A DNA stretch of 64,000 bases, from NCBI RefSeq assembly GCF_900094735.1, contig NZ_FMBM01000001.1, positions 620,001-684,000 of the forward strand. The letters run 5' to 3'. This stretch comes from Saliniramus fredricksonii. GTDB lineage: Bacteria > Pseudomonadota > Alphaproteobacteria > Rhizobiales > Beijerinckiaceae. A program made the position numbers and the translations under genes. Numbering within the stretch: position 1 is the stretch's first letter; each line of letters begins with the position of its first letter. The notes beneath the pieces were generated by a model. That model did not search any database and was not told where the DNA came from. It worked only from the letters and a program-made list of their open reading frames with translations. Positions 18,592 to 28,631 of this stretch are shown in pieces.

Positions 18592-20118
18592 TCAGTCATG
18601 ACGCTGGGTCACATTCCGGTTCCGACCCTTGTCTCGCGCCATCTGCAGCAGCGCGAGAATGATCGGCACGACGATGAGCGCAAGCGTGGCAATCAGCAGC
18701 GTCAGGCTGACGGGGCGCGTGACGAAGACATCATAGTCGCCGCGCGACAGGACCAGGGCCCGGCGGAAGTTCTCCTCCAGCATCGGCCCGAGAATGAAGC
18801 CGAGCATCAAGGGGGCCGGCTGGAAACCCAGCTTGAAGAGGAACCAGCCAAGCGCCCCGATTGCCGCGACGACATAGACGTCGAACGGGTTCATGCTCGC
18901 GCTCAGAGCACCGAATGCGATGAAGATCATGATGGCGGGAAACAGGTAGAGCCGCGGGATCGACAGCACCTTGATCCAGACCCCGATCAGCGGAATGTTG
19001 AGAATGACCAGAAAGATGTTGCCCACCACGAAGCTCATCACCAGGCCCCAGAACAGACCCGGTTCCTGGGCGATGAGCAATGGCCCTGGCGCGATACCAT
19101 GGATGATGAGGGCGCCCAGCATCAGGGCCATGACCGCATCACCCGGAATCCCTAGGGTCAGCGTCGGGATGAAAGCCGTCTGAATGGCAGAGTTGTTGGC
19201 CGATTCCGATGCCGACATCCCCTCCAGGGCCCCATGCCCGAATTTCTCGGGATGGCGCGAGATGCGCTTCTCCACCGCATAGGAGATGAACGATGCGATC
19301 GTGCCGCCCACACCGGGCAGCGCGCCGAAGAAGCCGCCGATCCCGGCGCCGCGCAACATCGGCGCCGCGGTGGATCGCAGCTCCTTGCGTGTCGGGATCA
19401 TCGAGCGCCACGTCACCGTGGGCAAGCCCTCCTGCGCGCCCTTCCCGGCTGAGGCGTTGATCACCTCGGTAATCCCGAACAGGCCCATCGCGATCGCGAC
19501 GAGGCTGATCCCGTCGAGCAGCGAAGCATGCCCGAAGGCGAAGCGCGTGACGCCGGTATGCACATCGGTCCCGATGGTGCCGAGCAACAGGCCGATCACC
19601 ACCATCACGATGCCCTTCACGCGCGAACCGGTCGACATCGTGCCGGCGGCGGTCAGCGCCAGAGCCATCATCATGACGTAATCGGCCGGCCCGAGCATCA
19701 AACCCAGCTGGGAAATGCCGGGTGCCAGGGCAGCAAGGAGCACGAAGCCGATCATCGAGCCGACGAACGAAGCAATCGTCGTGATGAAAAGGGCGAGCCC
19801 GCCTTTCCCCTGCTGCGAGAGCGGATACCCGTCGAGGCAGGCGACGGCGGCCGAGGGAACGCCGGGCAGGTTCAGGAGGATCGCCGCCGTCGAGCCGCCA
19901 TAGACCGTTCCGTAATAGACCCCGGCCAGCATCACCAGCGAGGCCGTCGAATCGATGTAATAGGTCACCGGCAGCAGAAGCGATATCGCCGCGAGAGCGC
20001 CGAGGCCGGGTATCACGCCGACGAAGGTCCCCAGCGTCACGCCGGCCAGGCAGTAGAACAGGTTCTCCAGCGTCAATGCCGTCTGAAGACCCAGGGTCAC
20101 ATTGTCGATCAGGTTCAT
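18592..20118 (-). CDS. tctA: Tripartite tricarboxylate transporter, large permease TctA
   Basis: The 508-residue membrane protein has the TctA layout: hydrophobic start, GTFVGVIPGLGALAAISLLL near 32-50, a second GALPGVGGTIASFISYAVEK near 265 and many membrane helices. The two G-rich re-entrant motifs are hallmarks of the family. It forms the secondary transporter with TctB and is fed by the periplasmic TctC. It overlaps tctB by 4 bp. Substrates of such systems include citrate, tartrate, terephthalate and other carboxylates; which one applies here is unknown. Confidence 0.94.
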   Translation of the reverse strand: MNLIDNVTLGLQTALTLENLFYCLAGVTLGTFVGVIPGLGALAAISLLLPVTYYIDSTASLVMLAGVYYGTVYGGSTAAILLNLPGVPSAAVACLDGYPLSQQGKGGLALFITTIASFVGSMIGFVLLAALAPGISQLGLMLGPADYVMMMALALTAAGTMSTGSRVKGIVMVVIGLLLGTIGTDVHTGVTRFAFGHASLLDGISLVAIAMGLFGITEVINASAGKGAQEGLPTVTWRSMIPTRKELRSTAAPMLRGAGIGGFFGALPGVGGTIASFISYAVEKRISRHPEKFGHGALEGMSASESANNSAIQTAFIPTLTLGIPGDAVMALMLGALIIHGIAPGPLLIAQEPGLFWGLVMSFVVGNIFLVILNIPLIGVWIKVLSIPRLYLFPAIMIFIAFGALSASMNPFDVYVVAAIGALGWFLFKLGFQPAPLMLGFILGPMLEENFRRALVLSRGDYDVFVTRPVSLTLLIATLALIVVPIILALLQMARDKGRNRNVTQRHD

Positions 20119-20564
20119 AGCAGACGCCCGAAGAGCCGGAGATTCATGCCGAGTGCGTAGACGAAGATCGCTGCGGCGATCGTTGCCACCGTCACCGACA
20201 GGCTGAGTCTTTGAAGAAGCGTGGCGTCACGATGCGCGAAGGAGGCAACGAGGGCCGCGATGAAACTCGCAGGGATCACACCTGCCGGGCGGATCAGGAG
20301 CGCGATGAGGATGACGCTCGCAATCGAGAAGACGAAGGCCCTCACTTCGGACCATGACAATGTCACGCCCCCCGCATCCTCGGCATCGGGCACGAAGAAG
20401 ACCAGGATTCCCAACAGGACAAGCAGAGCCGAGAGCATCTGGGGGAAGAAACCCGGGCCGATCCGCGCAACCGTGCCGAAACCATAGCGCTGCGCGTATA
20501 GAAGGACCGCAGCGCCGATACAGGCGATGACCATCCCGGCCAGTCTGTTTTGTCTCAGGATCAT
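20115..20564 (-). CDS. tctB: Tripartite tricarboxylate transporter, small permease TctB
   Basis: The 149-residue membrane protein has four hydrophobic segments and the TctB pattern: GMVIACIGAAVLLYAQRYGFG near the start, RIGPGFFPQMLS at 35-46, then VFSIASVILIALLIRPAGVIPASF. The ATG at 20564 overlaps the preceding gene's stop by 4 bp; the longer frame upstream to 21014 is only a shadow of the alpha-hydroxy-acid oxidase gene. It is the small subunit that accompanies TctA. Confidence 0.9.
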   Translation of the reverse strand: MILRQNRLAGMVIACIGAAVLLYAQRYGFGTVARIGPGFFPQMLSALLVLLGILVFFVPDAEDAGGVTLSWSEVRAFVFSIASVILIALLIRPAGVIPASFIAALVASFAHRDATLLQRLSLSVTVATIAAAIFVYALGMNLRLFGRLL

Positions 20565-21736
20565 GCATGAACTCCACGGTTCAGGGGAGCGGCGCGCTGG
20601 AGGACGCCCTCGCAGTGCAGCGCCTCCAGATGCGCCGTTCCCAGCAAGGCCATGTCCGTCAGGAGTTCCCGGCGAATGATGTCGATGACATGGTCGACAC
20701 CACGCTGTCCGGCGACGGCGGCGCCGTAGAGGAAGGCGCGCCCCGCAAAGACAAATTGCGCGCCGAGTGCGAGCGCCATGAGGACATGCGTGCCGCGCGT
20801 AATCCCGCCATCGAAGAAGACCGCGATCCGGTCGCGCGCTGCAGCGATGACGGCTTCGAGGGCTGCGAGCGTCGAGATGGTGTAATCGAGCTGCCGCCCG
20901 CCATGGTTCGATACCACGATGGCGTCCATGCCGAGTGCGCAGGCCTCGAGGGCATCCTGCGGATGCAGGATGCCCTTCAGGATCAGCCTGCCGCGCCACC
21001 TGTCGCGCAGCCATGACATTGTGCGCCAGGACAGCCTGTCGCGACCGCCACGAAAACCCTGGGGCGGATCTTCGGTGATCCGCGTGCCGATCTCTTCATA
21101 GAGGTTGGCGAAACGCGGGATTCCGCGCGTGCGCAGGGTCGGCAGCAAGGTGCCGGCCATCCAGCGCGGATGCAACAGGCCGTCGAGCGCCAGCGAAGGC
21201 GTCATCCGGAACGGGATGTCGAAATCCCGTCGCTTGATATTCTCCCGATTGGCCGCCACCGGAACATCGACCGTCACGATCAGATTCGTGATGCCGCAGT
21301 TCTCGAGCCGCGTGCAGATGCGATCAATGCGCTCCCTGTCGTCGGGAAAATAGGCCTGATACCAGGCGCCGGGGGCGTGTTTGACCAGCTCCTCCATCGG
21401 AACGACCGACGAGGCGCTGATCACATACGGCAAGGCGTTCTCGTGGAACGCCTTTGCGATGAGGACGTCGCAATCATGGCGCATCATGCCGGCGAGACCG
21501 GTCGGGGCCATGCCCACGGGCAGGCTGTAGCGCGCACCGAAGAGTTCCGTGGCCATCGAGGGCGCGGACACGTCGCGCAGGATGCGGGAGGTGAATGCGA
21601 AGTCGTGGAATGCCGATCTGTTGCGATCGCGGCTGAGCATGTCTTCCGTACCGCCCTGCAGGTATTCCCAGACACAACGCGGAAGCAGCCGTCGCGCGGC
21701 CTGTTCATAATCGGAAACCGAGTACATCCGCGACAT
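20561..21736 (-). CDS. FMN-dependent alpha-hydroxy-acid oxidase/dehydrogenase
   Basis: The 391-residue protein belongs to the glycolate oxidase/L-lactate dehydrogenase family: LPVGMAPTGLAGMMRHD near 75-91, TVDVPVAANRE, the catalytic His-Gly-Gly-Arg in VVSNHGGRQLDY near 265 and the FMN-phosphate site DGGITRGTHVLMALALGA. It oxidises an L-2-hydroxy acid to the 2-oxo acid. The start at 21736 gives the conserved MYSVSDYEQAARRLLP N-terminus. It lies between the hydroxyacid dehydrogenase and tctB, suggesting that the imported substrate or an intermediate is a 2-hydroxy acid. Confidence 0.9.
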   Translation of the reverse strand: MSRMYSVSDYEQAARRLLPRCVWEYLQGGTEDMLSRDRNRSAFHDFAFTSRILRDVSAPSMATELFGARYSLPVGMAPTGLAGMMRHDCDVLIAKAFHENALPYVISASSVVPMEELVKHAPGAWYQAYFPDDRERIDRICTRLENCGITNLIVTVDVPVAANRENIKRRDFDIPFRMTPSLALDGLLHPRWMAGTLLPTLRTRGIPRFANLYEEIGTRITEDPPQGFRGGRDRLSWRTMSWLRDRWRGRLILKGILHPQDALEACALGMDAIVVSNHGGRQLDYTISTLAALEAVIAAARDRIAVFFDGGITRGTHVLMALALGAQFVFAGRAFLYGAAVAGQRGVDHVIDIIRRELLTDMALLGTAHLEALHCEGVLQRAAPLNRGVHA

Positions 21737-21749
21737 GACAGCAGCTTTC

Positions 21750-22679
21750 TCAGACGATGATGTCTTGTTCGAGCAGGGCGCCGTCGAAGAAGCGCACGAT
21801 ATTCGTGGCGGCGTGGACGGCCATGCGCCGGTTAGTTGTGTCGGAAAGCGCCGCGACATGGGGCGTCAGTACGCTTCGCCCATTGTCCGGCAATGACGGG
21901 CGCCCCTGCAGCGGCTCCTCTTCGAACACATCCAGACCGACGGCAGCGACATGCCCGGATTCGAGAGCCCGCGTCAGAGCCTGCTCATCAATGAGGCCGC
22001 CCCTCGCGGTATTGATGATGATAACACCCGGCTTGCAGGCGAACGGATCGACAAGATAGCGCGTGGCGGGCATCAGCGGCACATGCAAAGTGACGATATC
22101 GGCTTGCGCGAGGGCTTGTGGCAGGTCGCTCACGCGTGAGCCGAATTCCGGCTCGGGCGCGGCGACGAGCGCCGGGTCATGATATCCGACATCGCATGCG
22201 AACCCGGAAAGCCGCTGCATCACGCCCTGTCCGATCTTGCCGGCGCCGATGACCAGAACCCGCTTGCCGGCAAGATCGGAAATCGTCGGCAGATCGCCGT
22301 GCCATTTGCCCGCGCGCACGCTCGCATTCGCCCCGACCAGCCCCTTCAGCGTCGCAAGTATCAGTGCAACCGTATGCTCTGCCACCGCGACGGCATTGGC
22401 GCCATTGGTGATCGTCAGCCGGATCCCGCGCCGGCGCAGCGCATCGACATCGACACTGTCATATCCGACGCCATGCCGGGAGACGATCCCCAGACCGGGG
22501 GCATGCTCCAGATGATCCGCTGTGAGGGGCCGATACTTGAGAATCGCCCCGGATGCCGTTTGCAACTCTGTCGCGAACCTGTGCGCGTCATTCGATTCCA
22601 CGACACGGACCTCGAAACGCGGCAGCAGGATATCCAGCCCGCTCTGGTCTATCGGGCCGCAGACAACGATTTTCTCCAC
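21750..22679 (-). CDS. D-isomer-specific 2-hydroxyacid dehydrogenase (NAD-binding)
   Basis: The 309-residue protein has the NAD site VLVIGAGKIGQGVMQRL near 148-165, the catalytic Arg in IINTARGGLIDEQAL, Glu in DVFEEEPL and the closing His in TPHVAAL. It interconverts a D-2-hydroxy acid and a 2-oxo acid. I chose the GTG at 22679, preceded by AGGAG with a 6-base spacer, over the ATG at 22721. Together with the neighbouring FMN oxidase it could handle both enantiomers of one substrate or racemise it through the oxo acid. Confidence 0.88.
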   Translation of the reverse strand: MEKIVVCGPIDQSGLDILLPRFEVRVVESNDAHRFATELQTASGAILKYRPLTADHLEHAPGLGIVSRHGVGYDSVDVDALRRRGIRLTITNGANAVAVAEHTVALILATLKGLVGANASVRAGKWHGDLPTISDLAGKRVLVIGAGKIGQGVMQRLSGFACDVGYHDPALVAAPEPEFGSRVSDLPQALAQADIVTLHVPLMPATRYLVDPFACKPGVIIINTARGGLIDEQALTRALESGHVAAVGLDVFEEEPLQGRPSLPDNGRSVLTPHVAALSDTTNRRMAVHAATNIVRFFDGALLEQDIIV

Positions 22680-22756
22680 GGTGCGCTCCTGGCTGCATCT
22701 CGGGAATGGATTGGCCGGCACCGCCTGATGCCGGCCTCGTATCCATCATGTGCCGG

Positions 22757-23716
22757 TCAGTCGGAGCCTGCCGCGCGTTCCAGCAGCGGGCCGAAGACAT
22801 CCTCGGCTGTTGCGAGTCGCTCGACGACGGCCTCGTCATCGGTCACGTTCAGGAGAACACCCTGCTCGGCGAGCGCCGCGCGAAGCTCTTCATCCTGCCC
22901 GACCACTGCCATGGCCGACCGAAGGCGCTCGACCACATCGTCGGGCGTGCCGGCCGGGGTGACCAGTGTTTGCCAGAACACGGCCTCGAAGAAATCGAGA
23001 TCCATCGCCTCTTCGACGGTCGGAAGCTCCGGCGCGGCATCGAGCCGGTCCCGTGTCGTGACGGCAATGCCGACCGTGCTCTCCGCCTCGAGGAGCGGAA
23101 GCACTTCGAGCGTCGCGGCAAACATCATGTCGATATTGCCGGCGAGCAGATCCTGGCGCGCGGGAGCGCCGCCCTGATAGTGAACGATGGCGAGATCAAG
23201 ATCGCCGACATCCACCCAGAATTCCGTGGCGAGATGGTTCACGGCGCCGATGCCCGATGTGCCGATGGCATAGGTGTCCGGGTTCTCCCGAATCTTCGCG
23301 AGCAGTTCATCCATGGTCGATACTTCGAGCGACGGATGGACGTGCAGGATGAACGCGGAGTCGATCCAGCCGGAAATGTAGGTGAAGTCATCGAGCGTAT
23401 AATTCACTTCATCCTGGATGAGGTGATTCAGCGCCATGGATACTGCAGCGGCGTAAATCGTATAGCCATCCGGCTCCTGCTCGGCGACCCAGTTGCTCGC
23501 CACCGTCGTTCCGGCGCCTGCGCGGTTCTCGATCACGACAGGCTGCCCGAGTTCTTCCGACAGACGCTCTCCGATCAATCGCCCGCTGGTATCGGTCAGG
23601 CCACCCGGCGAATAGGGGATGACCAGTGTCACTGGCTGTGTCGGATAATCCGTGGCCCATGCCGCCGTGCTGGCGAGAAGCGCCGAGGCTCCGAGTATGC
23701 TCGCGAAAATACGCAT
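22757..23716 (-). CDS. tctC: Tripartite tricarboxylate transporter, periplasmic receptor TctC (Bug family)
   Basis: The 319-residue protein begins with a signal peptide (cleaved after AAWA) and then the Bug-family start YPTQPVTLVIPYSPGG with TDTSGR, the carboxylate-binding loop that contacts one end of the ligand. ENRAGAGTTVA and the second loop TSGIGAVNHLATEF follow. The ATG at 23716 follows GGGAGGAAACG. It is the first gene of the operon and supplies ligand to TctAB. Side-chain-binding residues differ between Bug proteins, so I do not name the ligand. Confidence 0.93.
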   Translation of the reverse strand: MRIFASILGASALLASTAAWATDYPTQPVTLVIPYSPGGLTDTSGRLIGERLSEELGQPVVIENRAGAGTTVASNWVAEQEPDGYTIYAAAVSMALNHLIQDEVNYTLDDFTYISGWIDSAFILHVHPSLEVSTMDELLAKIRENPDTYAIGTSGIGAVNHLATEFWVDVGDLDLAIVHYQGGAPARQDLLAGNIDMMFAATLEVLPLLEAESTVGIAVTTRDRLDAAPELPTVEEAMDLDFFEAVFWQTLVTPAGTPDDVVERLRSAMAVVGQDEELRAALAEQGVLLNVTDDEAVVERLATAEDVFGPLLERAAGSD

Positions 23717-23737
23717 CGTTTCCTCCCTTTTTATTCG

Positions 23738-23788
23738 GCTTGCATGCCGATTGGGCGAAGGATTGACTACGTATGCAAGCAAGTCAAT
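23738..23788. promoter_or_regulatory. Two nested inverted repeats upstream of tctC, candidate operator
   Basis: GCTTGCAT (23738-23745) is mirrored by ATGCAAGC (23773-23780), and ATTGACT (23762-23768) by AGTCAAT (23782-23788). Both lie 22-72 bp before the tctC start codon, where an operator for the LacI-type regulator in the same operon would be expected. Which symmetry is used, if any, is not known. Confidence 0.45.
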
Positions 23789-24416
23789 TGCGCAACGAAA
23801 GCCCTGTCCGGAGGATGCGACGCGGCGGTGGAGCCGCATCCCGTATCGGGTTCACACCACGCGTCGCAGCGCAGCATGGGCGGTTCCTGATTGTTCACAG
23901 GCGGTTTCGCTGCAACGATCGCTGCAATGCAAGGCGCAATCACGAGGGGTTTTGCGCAATATTATTTCGATTTTGGCCATATATGCGAATTCTCGGAATC
24001 GCGCATTGGGATCATTCACATATTCGGAGATGAAATTGCTTGAAAACGGCAAGAAAACGCCTTCTTGTGCCGGATTTCGGGTGGTCTCTATCAGTTGATC
24101 TGCTTTCCTCGGGTAAAGATCACTTCGAATCGCACCGGGCAGAAATCGCTCTGCTACCGATCTTTATCTGAATGACCTTCGATCCGGAATACCATGTTCG
24201 GATTGTGCCGCGTTGCTGCGAAACATATTGCATGGGGATACGCTCCGGATCTTGAGGCTGGAAAAATCCGGTAGCGTTTTGCGCGTGTCCAATGCGTATC
24301 TGCCTTGGCGGTCTTTGTGTTTGTTTCGCATAGGCGGTTTGGGCGGATGCGCCTTGGCTTCTGATTGGTCGGATGCATGCTGCTCGTCTTGCATGATTGA
24401 TATTGGAGACGATGCG
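23789..24416. other. Divergent intergenic region between tctC and the BKACE gene
   Basis: About 630 bp without a convincing gene. The right part (23940-24240) is clearly AT-richer than the flanks, as promoters and transferred DNA often are. Small open frames here lack ribosome binding sites and family features. It should hold promoters for both flanking transcripts. Confidence 0.55.
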
Positions 24417-25292
24417 ATGAGGCCGACGATCCTGAGCTGCGCCGTGACGGGGACGTTTCCGACGCGCGCGCACAACGAGAATCTCCCCGTCACACCGGAG
24501 GAAATCGCGGGCGCTTCCATCGACGCCGCGCGGGCCGGCGCCGCGATCTGCCATATTCACGTGCGCGACCCGCAGACGGGGCGCCCGAGCATGGAGCTTG
24601 AGTATTATCGCGAGGTCATGCGGCGGATCCGCGAGAGCGACGTGGACCTGATCGTCAACCTGACGACCGGACCGGGCGGGCGCTATGTGCCCGATCCCGA
24701 GGACCCGGCCAGGGCCGCGCCCGCCACCACGCTCACCAATGCCCGCATCCGCACCGAGCATGTGGTCGCGCTCAAGCCGGAAATGTGCACCCTCGATCTC
24801 AACACGATGTGGTTCGGCGGCGGCGCGGTGATCAACCACCCCGACAGCGTGCGCGAAATGGCGGGTCGGATCTATGCCGCAGGGGTGAAGCCGGAACTCG
24901 AGGTCTTCGATACCGGGGACATCAAGCTGGCGAAGGCGCTGATCGCCGACGGCACGCTGCGTCTGCCGGCCCTGTTCCAGCTGGTCATGGGCGTCGACTA
25001 CGGCATGCCCGCAACGCCGCAGGCGCTGGCCTTCTTCCAGTCGATCCTGCCGCAGGAATGCGAATGGGCGGCCTTCGGTGCGAGCCGCATGGCTTATCCG
25101 ATGCTCGCGCAGGCCTTCCTGCTTGGCGGCCATTGCCGCATCGGCATGGAGGACACGGTCTATCTTTCACGCGGCGTCAAGACGCCCGACAATGCCGCGC
25201 TCGTCGAAAAATCCGTCAAGCTGATCGACCTGCTCGGCGGACGCGTCGCGCGCGTCGCAGAGGCGCGCGAGATCTTGAAACTCGCCGGATGA
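24417..25292 (+). CDS. BKACE family enzyme (3-keto-5-aminohexanoate cleavage-type)
   Basis: The 291-residue TIM-barrel protein has the zinc motif ICHIHVRDPQTGRPS near 42-56, NLTTGPGGRY near 82 and TLDLNTMWFGG near 122. BKACE enzymes (Kce and relatives) use acetyl-CoA to cleave beta-keto acids; side-chain residues set the substrate. The ATG at 24417 has GGAG 9 bases upstream; the longer frame from 24213 is not family-like. The gene stands alone, divergent from the tct operon, so its beta-keto acid substrate might come from that pathway, but the sequence does not prove it. Confidence 0.9.
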   Translation: MRPTILSCAVTGTFPTRAHNENLPVTPEEIAGASIDAARAGAAICHIHVRDPQTGRPSMELEYYREVMRRIRESDVDLIVNLTTGPGGRYVPDPEDPARAAPATTLTNARIRTEHVVALKPEMCTLDLNTMWFGGGAVINHPDSVREMAGRIYAAGVKPELEVFDTGDIKLAKALIADGTLRLPALFQLVMGVDYGMPATPQALAFFQSILPQECEWAAFGASRMAYPMLAQAFLLGGHCRIGMEDTVYLSRGVKTPDNAALVEKSVKLIDLLGGRVARVAEAREILKLAG

Positions 25293-25728
25293 TGCCCGGA
25301 ATTTGCTGCACTTTATCGCGCGAATGGTCTCTCGGTGCAGGCTCGGCGCCGGAGTGCCAGGTGGACCTTCCGATCGAACAGGGTCATTCGAAAACGCTTG
25401 AAGGCCGCTTTCGCATGATCACAGCCATGGTTTAACGGCTCGATGGCGATCTTGCGTTCCGACAAATCAGCCAATGCATTCATTCTCGCACAGATTCTGA
25501 TCACAGGATTCGGGTTTGGCGCTTCTTGACAAGACAGGCGCGTCCGATGCGCCCCCAGACCCATGGATGACAATGGTGGGCAGATTGCCCCGCCGCAATG
25601 CGAAGGTTTTCCCGATCACAAGCACCGTTCGGGGCAAATACCCGTTGATCCGCTGGACTCTTTGAGCGATCTTGCGGCCAAGCTTCAGGACATTCGGGCC
25701 ATCTTGGCCCAATCAACGGGACCAAGCA
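25293..25728. other. Non-coding or degraded stretch before the low-GC methyltransferase gene
   Basis: About 435 bp. Minus-strand frames at 25467-25712 and 25313-25573 have protein-like composition (for example KIAQRVQRINGYLPRTVLV) but no recognisable family, start signal or neighbours, so they may be remnants of a lost gene. Nothing else is supported. Confidence 0.45.
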
Positions 25729-26347
25729 ATGTTCATTAAGACACGCCGGCTTGCCCACTTGTTATGGCAAGCAACAATAGGACGATCCGGTTTTTTATTT
25801 CATGGAAACGACGAGCTATTCAAATCCCTGGCCAAGGATGCAAACGTTTACGGCGAGTATGGCGTTGGGAAATCAACGGTGTGGATTGCCAACAACACTT
25901 CCGCGAAAGTGATTGCTGTTGACACTTCAGAAAAATGGATTAATAAAGTAACAAAAAGAACTAAGCGGAGAAAAAATATTTATATACATCACTCTGATCT
26001 AGGCGATGTCGGCTTCATGGGGCGACCTAAGAACTATTCAAGGCGCGATTTTTTTTTTCGATTATACAAATTATCTGTGGGATCAAGAAGAAAAACCTGA
26101 TCTTATCCTGATTGATGGTAGATTCAGAGTCTGTTGCTTCCTGACAAGCCTGAAATTTGCTGAGGAAGGCGCAAAAATCATATTCGATGATTATGTGAAT
26201 CGACCCCACTATCACGTTGTTGAAAGGCATGTTGCGCGCACTGAAGAATGTGGAAGGCAAGCATTATTTGTTGTACCGCCAAAAGAATGTATTGACCTGC
26301 AGGAACTGGATAAGGACATAAATGATTTTCGCAATGTAATGGATTGA
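25729..26347 (+). pseudogene. Class I methyltransferase-like gene, frameshifted at a T10 tract
   Basis: Two overlapping frames form one protein of about 205 residues. The first (to 26100) holds VYGEYGVGKSTVWIA and VIAVDTSEKWINKV, resembling the SAM-binding motif I and following acidic strand. The second (from 26006) continues with DYTNYLWDQEEKPDLILIDG, RFRVCCFLTSLKFA and IIFDDYVNRPHYHVVE. Removing one T from the T10 run at 26049-26058 joins DFFF to DYTNYLW. The GC content is far below that of the neighbours, suggesting transfer, perhaps from a polysaccharide cluster. Slippage on the T tract could still yield some full-length protein. Confidence 0.72.
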
Positions 26348-26618
26348 TATCTGACAACATTCACAGGCAAATCTGGCCCCCAGGCGCACCGGCTCGGTGC
26401 CAAGCGGCATCAGACCGCATGGTCAACCTTCTGATCAAACGGAATCAGCCGATACCAGCGCTCATTTCCACACTCGCCGGGATGCCTGCCCTTCCCCACA
26501 AGGCAAGGCATCGATGCAACGCGCACCTTCGGAAATTTTTCCTGAACATGCCGGCAGAGAGTGAATGCCCCGCTTGCGCGAAACGGCGACACGGTCGATT
26601 GAGAGGGTTCACGCGGAA

Positions 26619-28481
26619 TCAGGACATCTGCAGATAGTGTTCATGGCCGATCTCGATCAGGGGGTGGACGACCGGCGGGTCTCCGAGCGGGCGTACGGGA
26701 CTGGGGATCTCGGAATGGTCCAGCGCACGTTCGCGCTGCCGCGTGGGGTCTGCGACCGGGACGGAGTCCAGCAATCGACGCGTATAGGCGTGCGCAGGAT
26801 TGCGAAATACGGCCTCACGCGGACCGATTTCGACGATCTGGCCAAGATACATGACTGCGACACGGTGGCTGATACGCTCGACCACGGCCATGTCATGGCT
26901 GATGAAAATCAGCGCAATACCCAATTCGGCCTGAAGCTCGAGCAGCAGGTTCACCACCTGCGCCTGAATCGATACGTCGAGCGCGGAGACCGCCTCATCC
27001 GCGACGATGATGCGCGGGTTCAGCATCAGGGCCCGCGCAATCGCGATGCGCTGGCGCTGGCCGCCCGAAAACTCGTGCGGATAGCGTCGTCGGCTGCTGC
27101 GCGGCAGGCCCACCCGGTCCAGGAGCATATCGATCCGCGCCGCGCGTTCGACCGGCTTCAACGGCATCAACCGGCGATGGATCATCAGGGGTTCGAGCAG
27201 AATGTCTTCCACCGTCATGCGCGGATTCAGCGAGGCATAGGGATCCTGAAAGATCATCTGGATACGGCTGCGGAAGGGTAGCATGAGGTTCGGGCTCAGA
27301 GCCGTGACGTTCTGCCCTTCGATGATGATGTCCCCCGCCGTGGGTTCGACGAGTTTCATGATGGATCGTCCGCATGTGGACTTGCCGCAGCCGGACTCGC
27401 CGACGAGAGCCAGCGTTTCGCCCTCATGCAGGGAGAAGCTGACTTCCTCGACGGCGTGAACCATGCCGGTGATGTGCCGCAGGATTCCCTTGCGCACGGG
27501 AAATCGCGTCGTCAGCTTGTGCACCTCGAGCACCCGGGTGCGGCGCTTGTTGTGGGTTGCGGCCGGGAGCGCCCCAAGCGGGCGCGCGAGGCTCTGCGCA
27601 TTCGCGGGATCGAGCACGGCGAAGGGCTCGGGTGCCGGCTTTCCGGCCATGCTGCCCAGCCGCGGGATCGCCGAAAGCAGGGCACGGGTATAGTTGTGGC
27701 GTGGCGCGGCAAACACCTCTTGCGTCGGGCCGTCCTCGACCTTGCGCCCGTGATACATGACGACCACGCGGTCTGCGACCTCCGCGACGACGCCCATATC
27801 ATGCGTGATGAAGAGCACCGCCATGCCGATTTCGGCCTGCAGGGATCTGATCAGCTGCAGGATCTGCGCCTGAATGGTGACATCCAGAGCCGTGGTCGGC
27901 TCGTCTGCGATCAGCAAGGCCGGGCGGCAGGCAAGCGCGATGGCGATCATCACACGCTGGCGCATGCCGCCGGACAGCTCATGCGGGAACTGCGCAAGAC
28001 GCTTTTCCGCTTCGGGAATCCGAACGAGCTTCAACGTCTTCAGCGCAATGCGCCGCGCTTCCTTCTCCCCGACGCCCTGATGAAGCCGGATCACCTCGGT
28101 AATCTGCTGCCCGATGCCGAGGACAGGATTGAGTGATGTCATCGGCTCCTGGAAAATCATGGAAACCATGTTGCCGCGAAGACGGCGCATCTGCGACTCG
28201 GGAAGGCCGACGAGATCGCGCGTTTGCCCGTCCACGCACAGCCGCACCTCGCCCTTGCGTATCTCGCCGCCCATGAAATCGATCAGCCGCATGATCGAGC
28301 GGGCGGTGACCGACTTGCCAGACCCGGATTCCCCGACCAACGCCACCGTCTCTCCAGGTCTGATCTGGAAGGACACGTCATCAACGGCGACGACATCACC
28401 ATCGACACTGGGGAACACGGTCGTAAGGCTGCGAACGTCGAGCAGGGGGGCTGTGCCGATCTTGCGGTCCACATGGTTCAT
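26619..28481 (-). CDS. Dipeptide/oligopeptide ABC transporter ATPase, two fused ATP-binding domains
   Basis: The 620-residue protein carries two complete ABC domains. The first has Walker A GESGSGKS near 47, signature LSGGMRQR and Walker [13 protein letters not shown]; the second has GESGCGKS near 345, FSGGQRQR and [12 protein letters not shown]. This fused layout is seen in GsiA-like proteins, where other systems use separate DppD and DppF. The ATG at 28481 was chosen; the frame open to 29624 is a shadow of the LysR gene. It is divergent from the LysR gene, and the matching receptor and permeases start 1.5 kb away on the other strand, so they likely form one importer. Confidence 0.92.
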   Translation of the reverse strand: MNHVDRKIGTAPLLDVRSLTTVFPSVDGDVVAVDDVSFQIRPGETVALVGESGSGKSVTARSIMRLIDFMGGEIRKGEVRLCVDGQTRDLVGLPESQMRRLRGNMVSMIFQEPMTSLNPVLGIGQQITEVIRLHQGVGEKEARRIALKTLKLVRIPEAEKRLAQFPHELSGGMRQRVMIAIALACRPALLIADEPTTALDVTIQAQILQLIRSLQAEIGMAVLFITHDMGVVAEVADRVVVMYHGRKVEDGPTQEVFAAPRHNYTRALLSAIPRLGSMAGKPAPEPFAVLDPANAQSLARPLGALPAATHNKRRTRVLEVHKLTTRFPVRKGILRHITGMVHAVEEVSFSLHEGETLALVGESGCGKSTCGRSIMKLVEPTAGDIIIEGQNVTALSPNLMLPFRSRIQMIFQDPYASLNPRMTVEDILLEPLMIHRRLMPLKPVERAARIDMLLDRVGLPRSSRRRYPHEFSGGQRQRIAIARALMLNPRIIVADEAVSALDVSIQAQVVNLLLELQAELGIALIFISHDMAVVERISHRVAVMYLGQIVEIGPREAVFRNPAHAYTRRLLDSVPVADPTRQRERALDHSEIPSPVRPLGDPPVVHPLIEIGHEHYLQMS

Positions 28482-28631
28482 CGCTTGGTCTCCAATGTCA
28501 TACGGGCCATAAGCACGGGGTTGCGGCGCCGTCGATTGCCGTGAACCATCGCAGCAAGGAGTATGCCAGGATGCACGCTTACCGGTCTCATCGCGTCGCG
28601 CCGGTCGACAGCCACCCTCTGGAGGATCAAC

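Noticed and set aside
26348-26618. Small gene in the gap after the methyltransferase (minus-strand 60-residue frame)
   Set aside because: Protein-like composition but no start signal, partner or recognisable family; may be a remnant.
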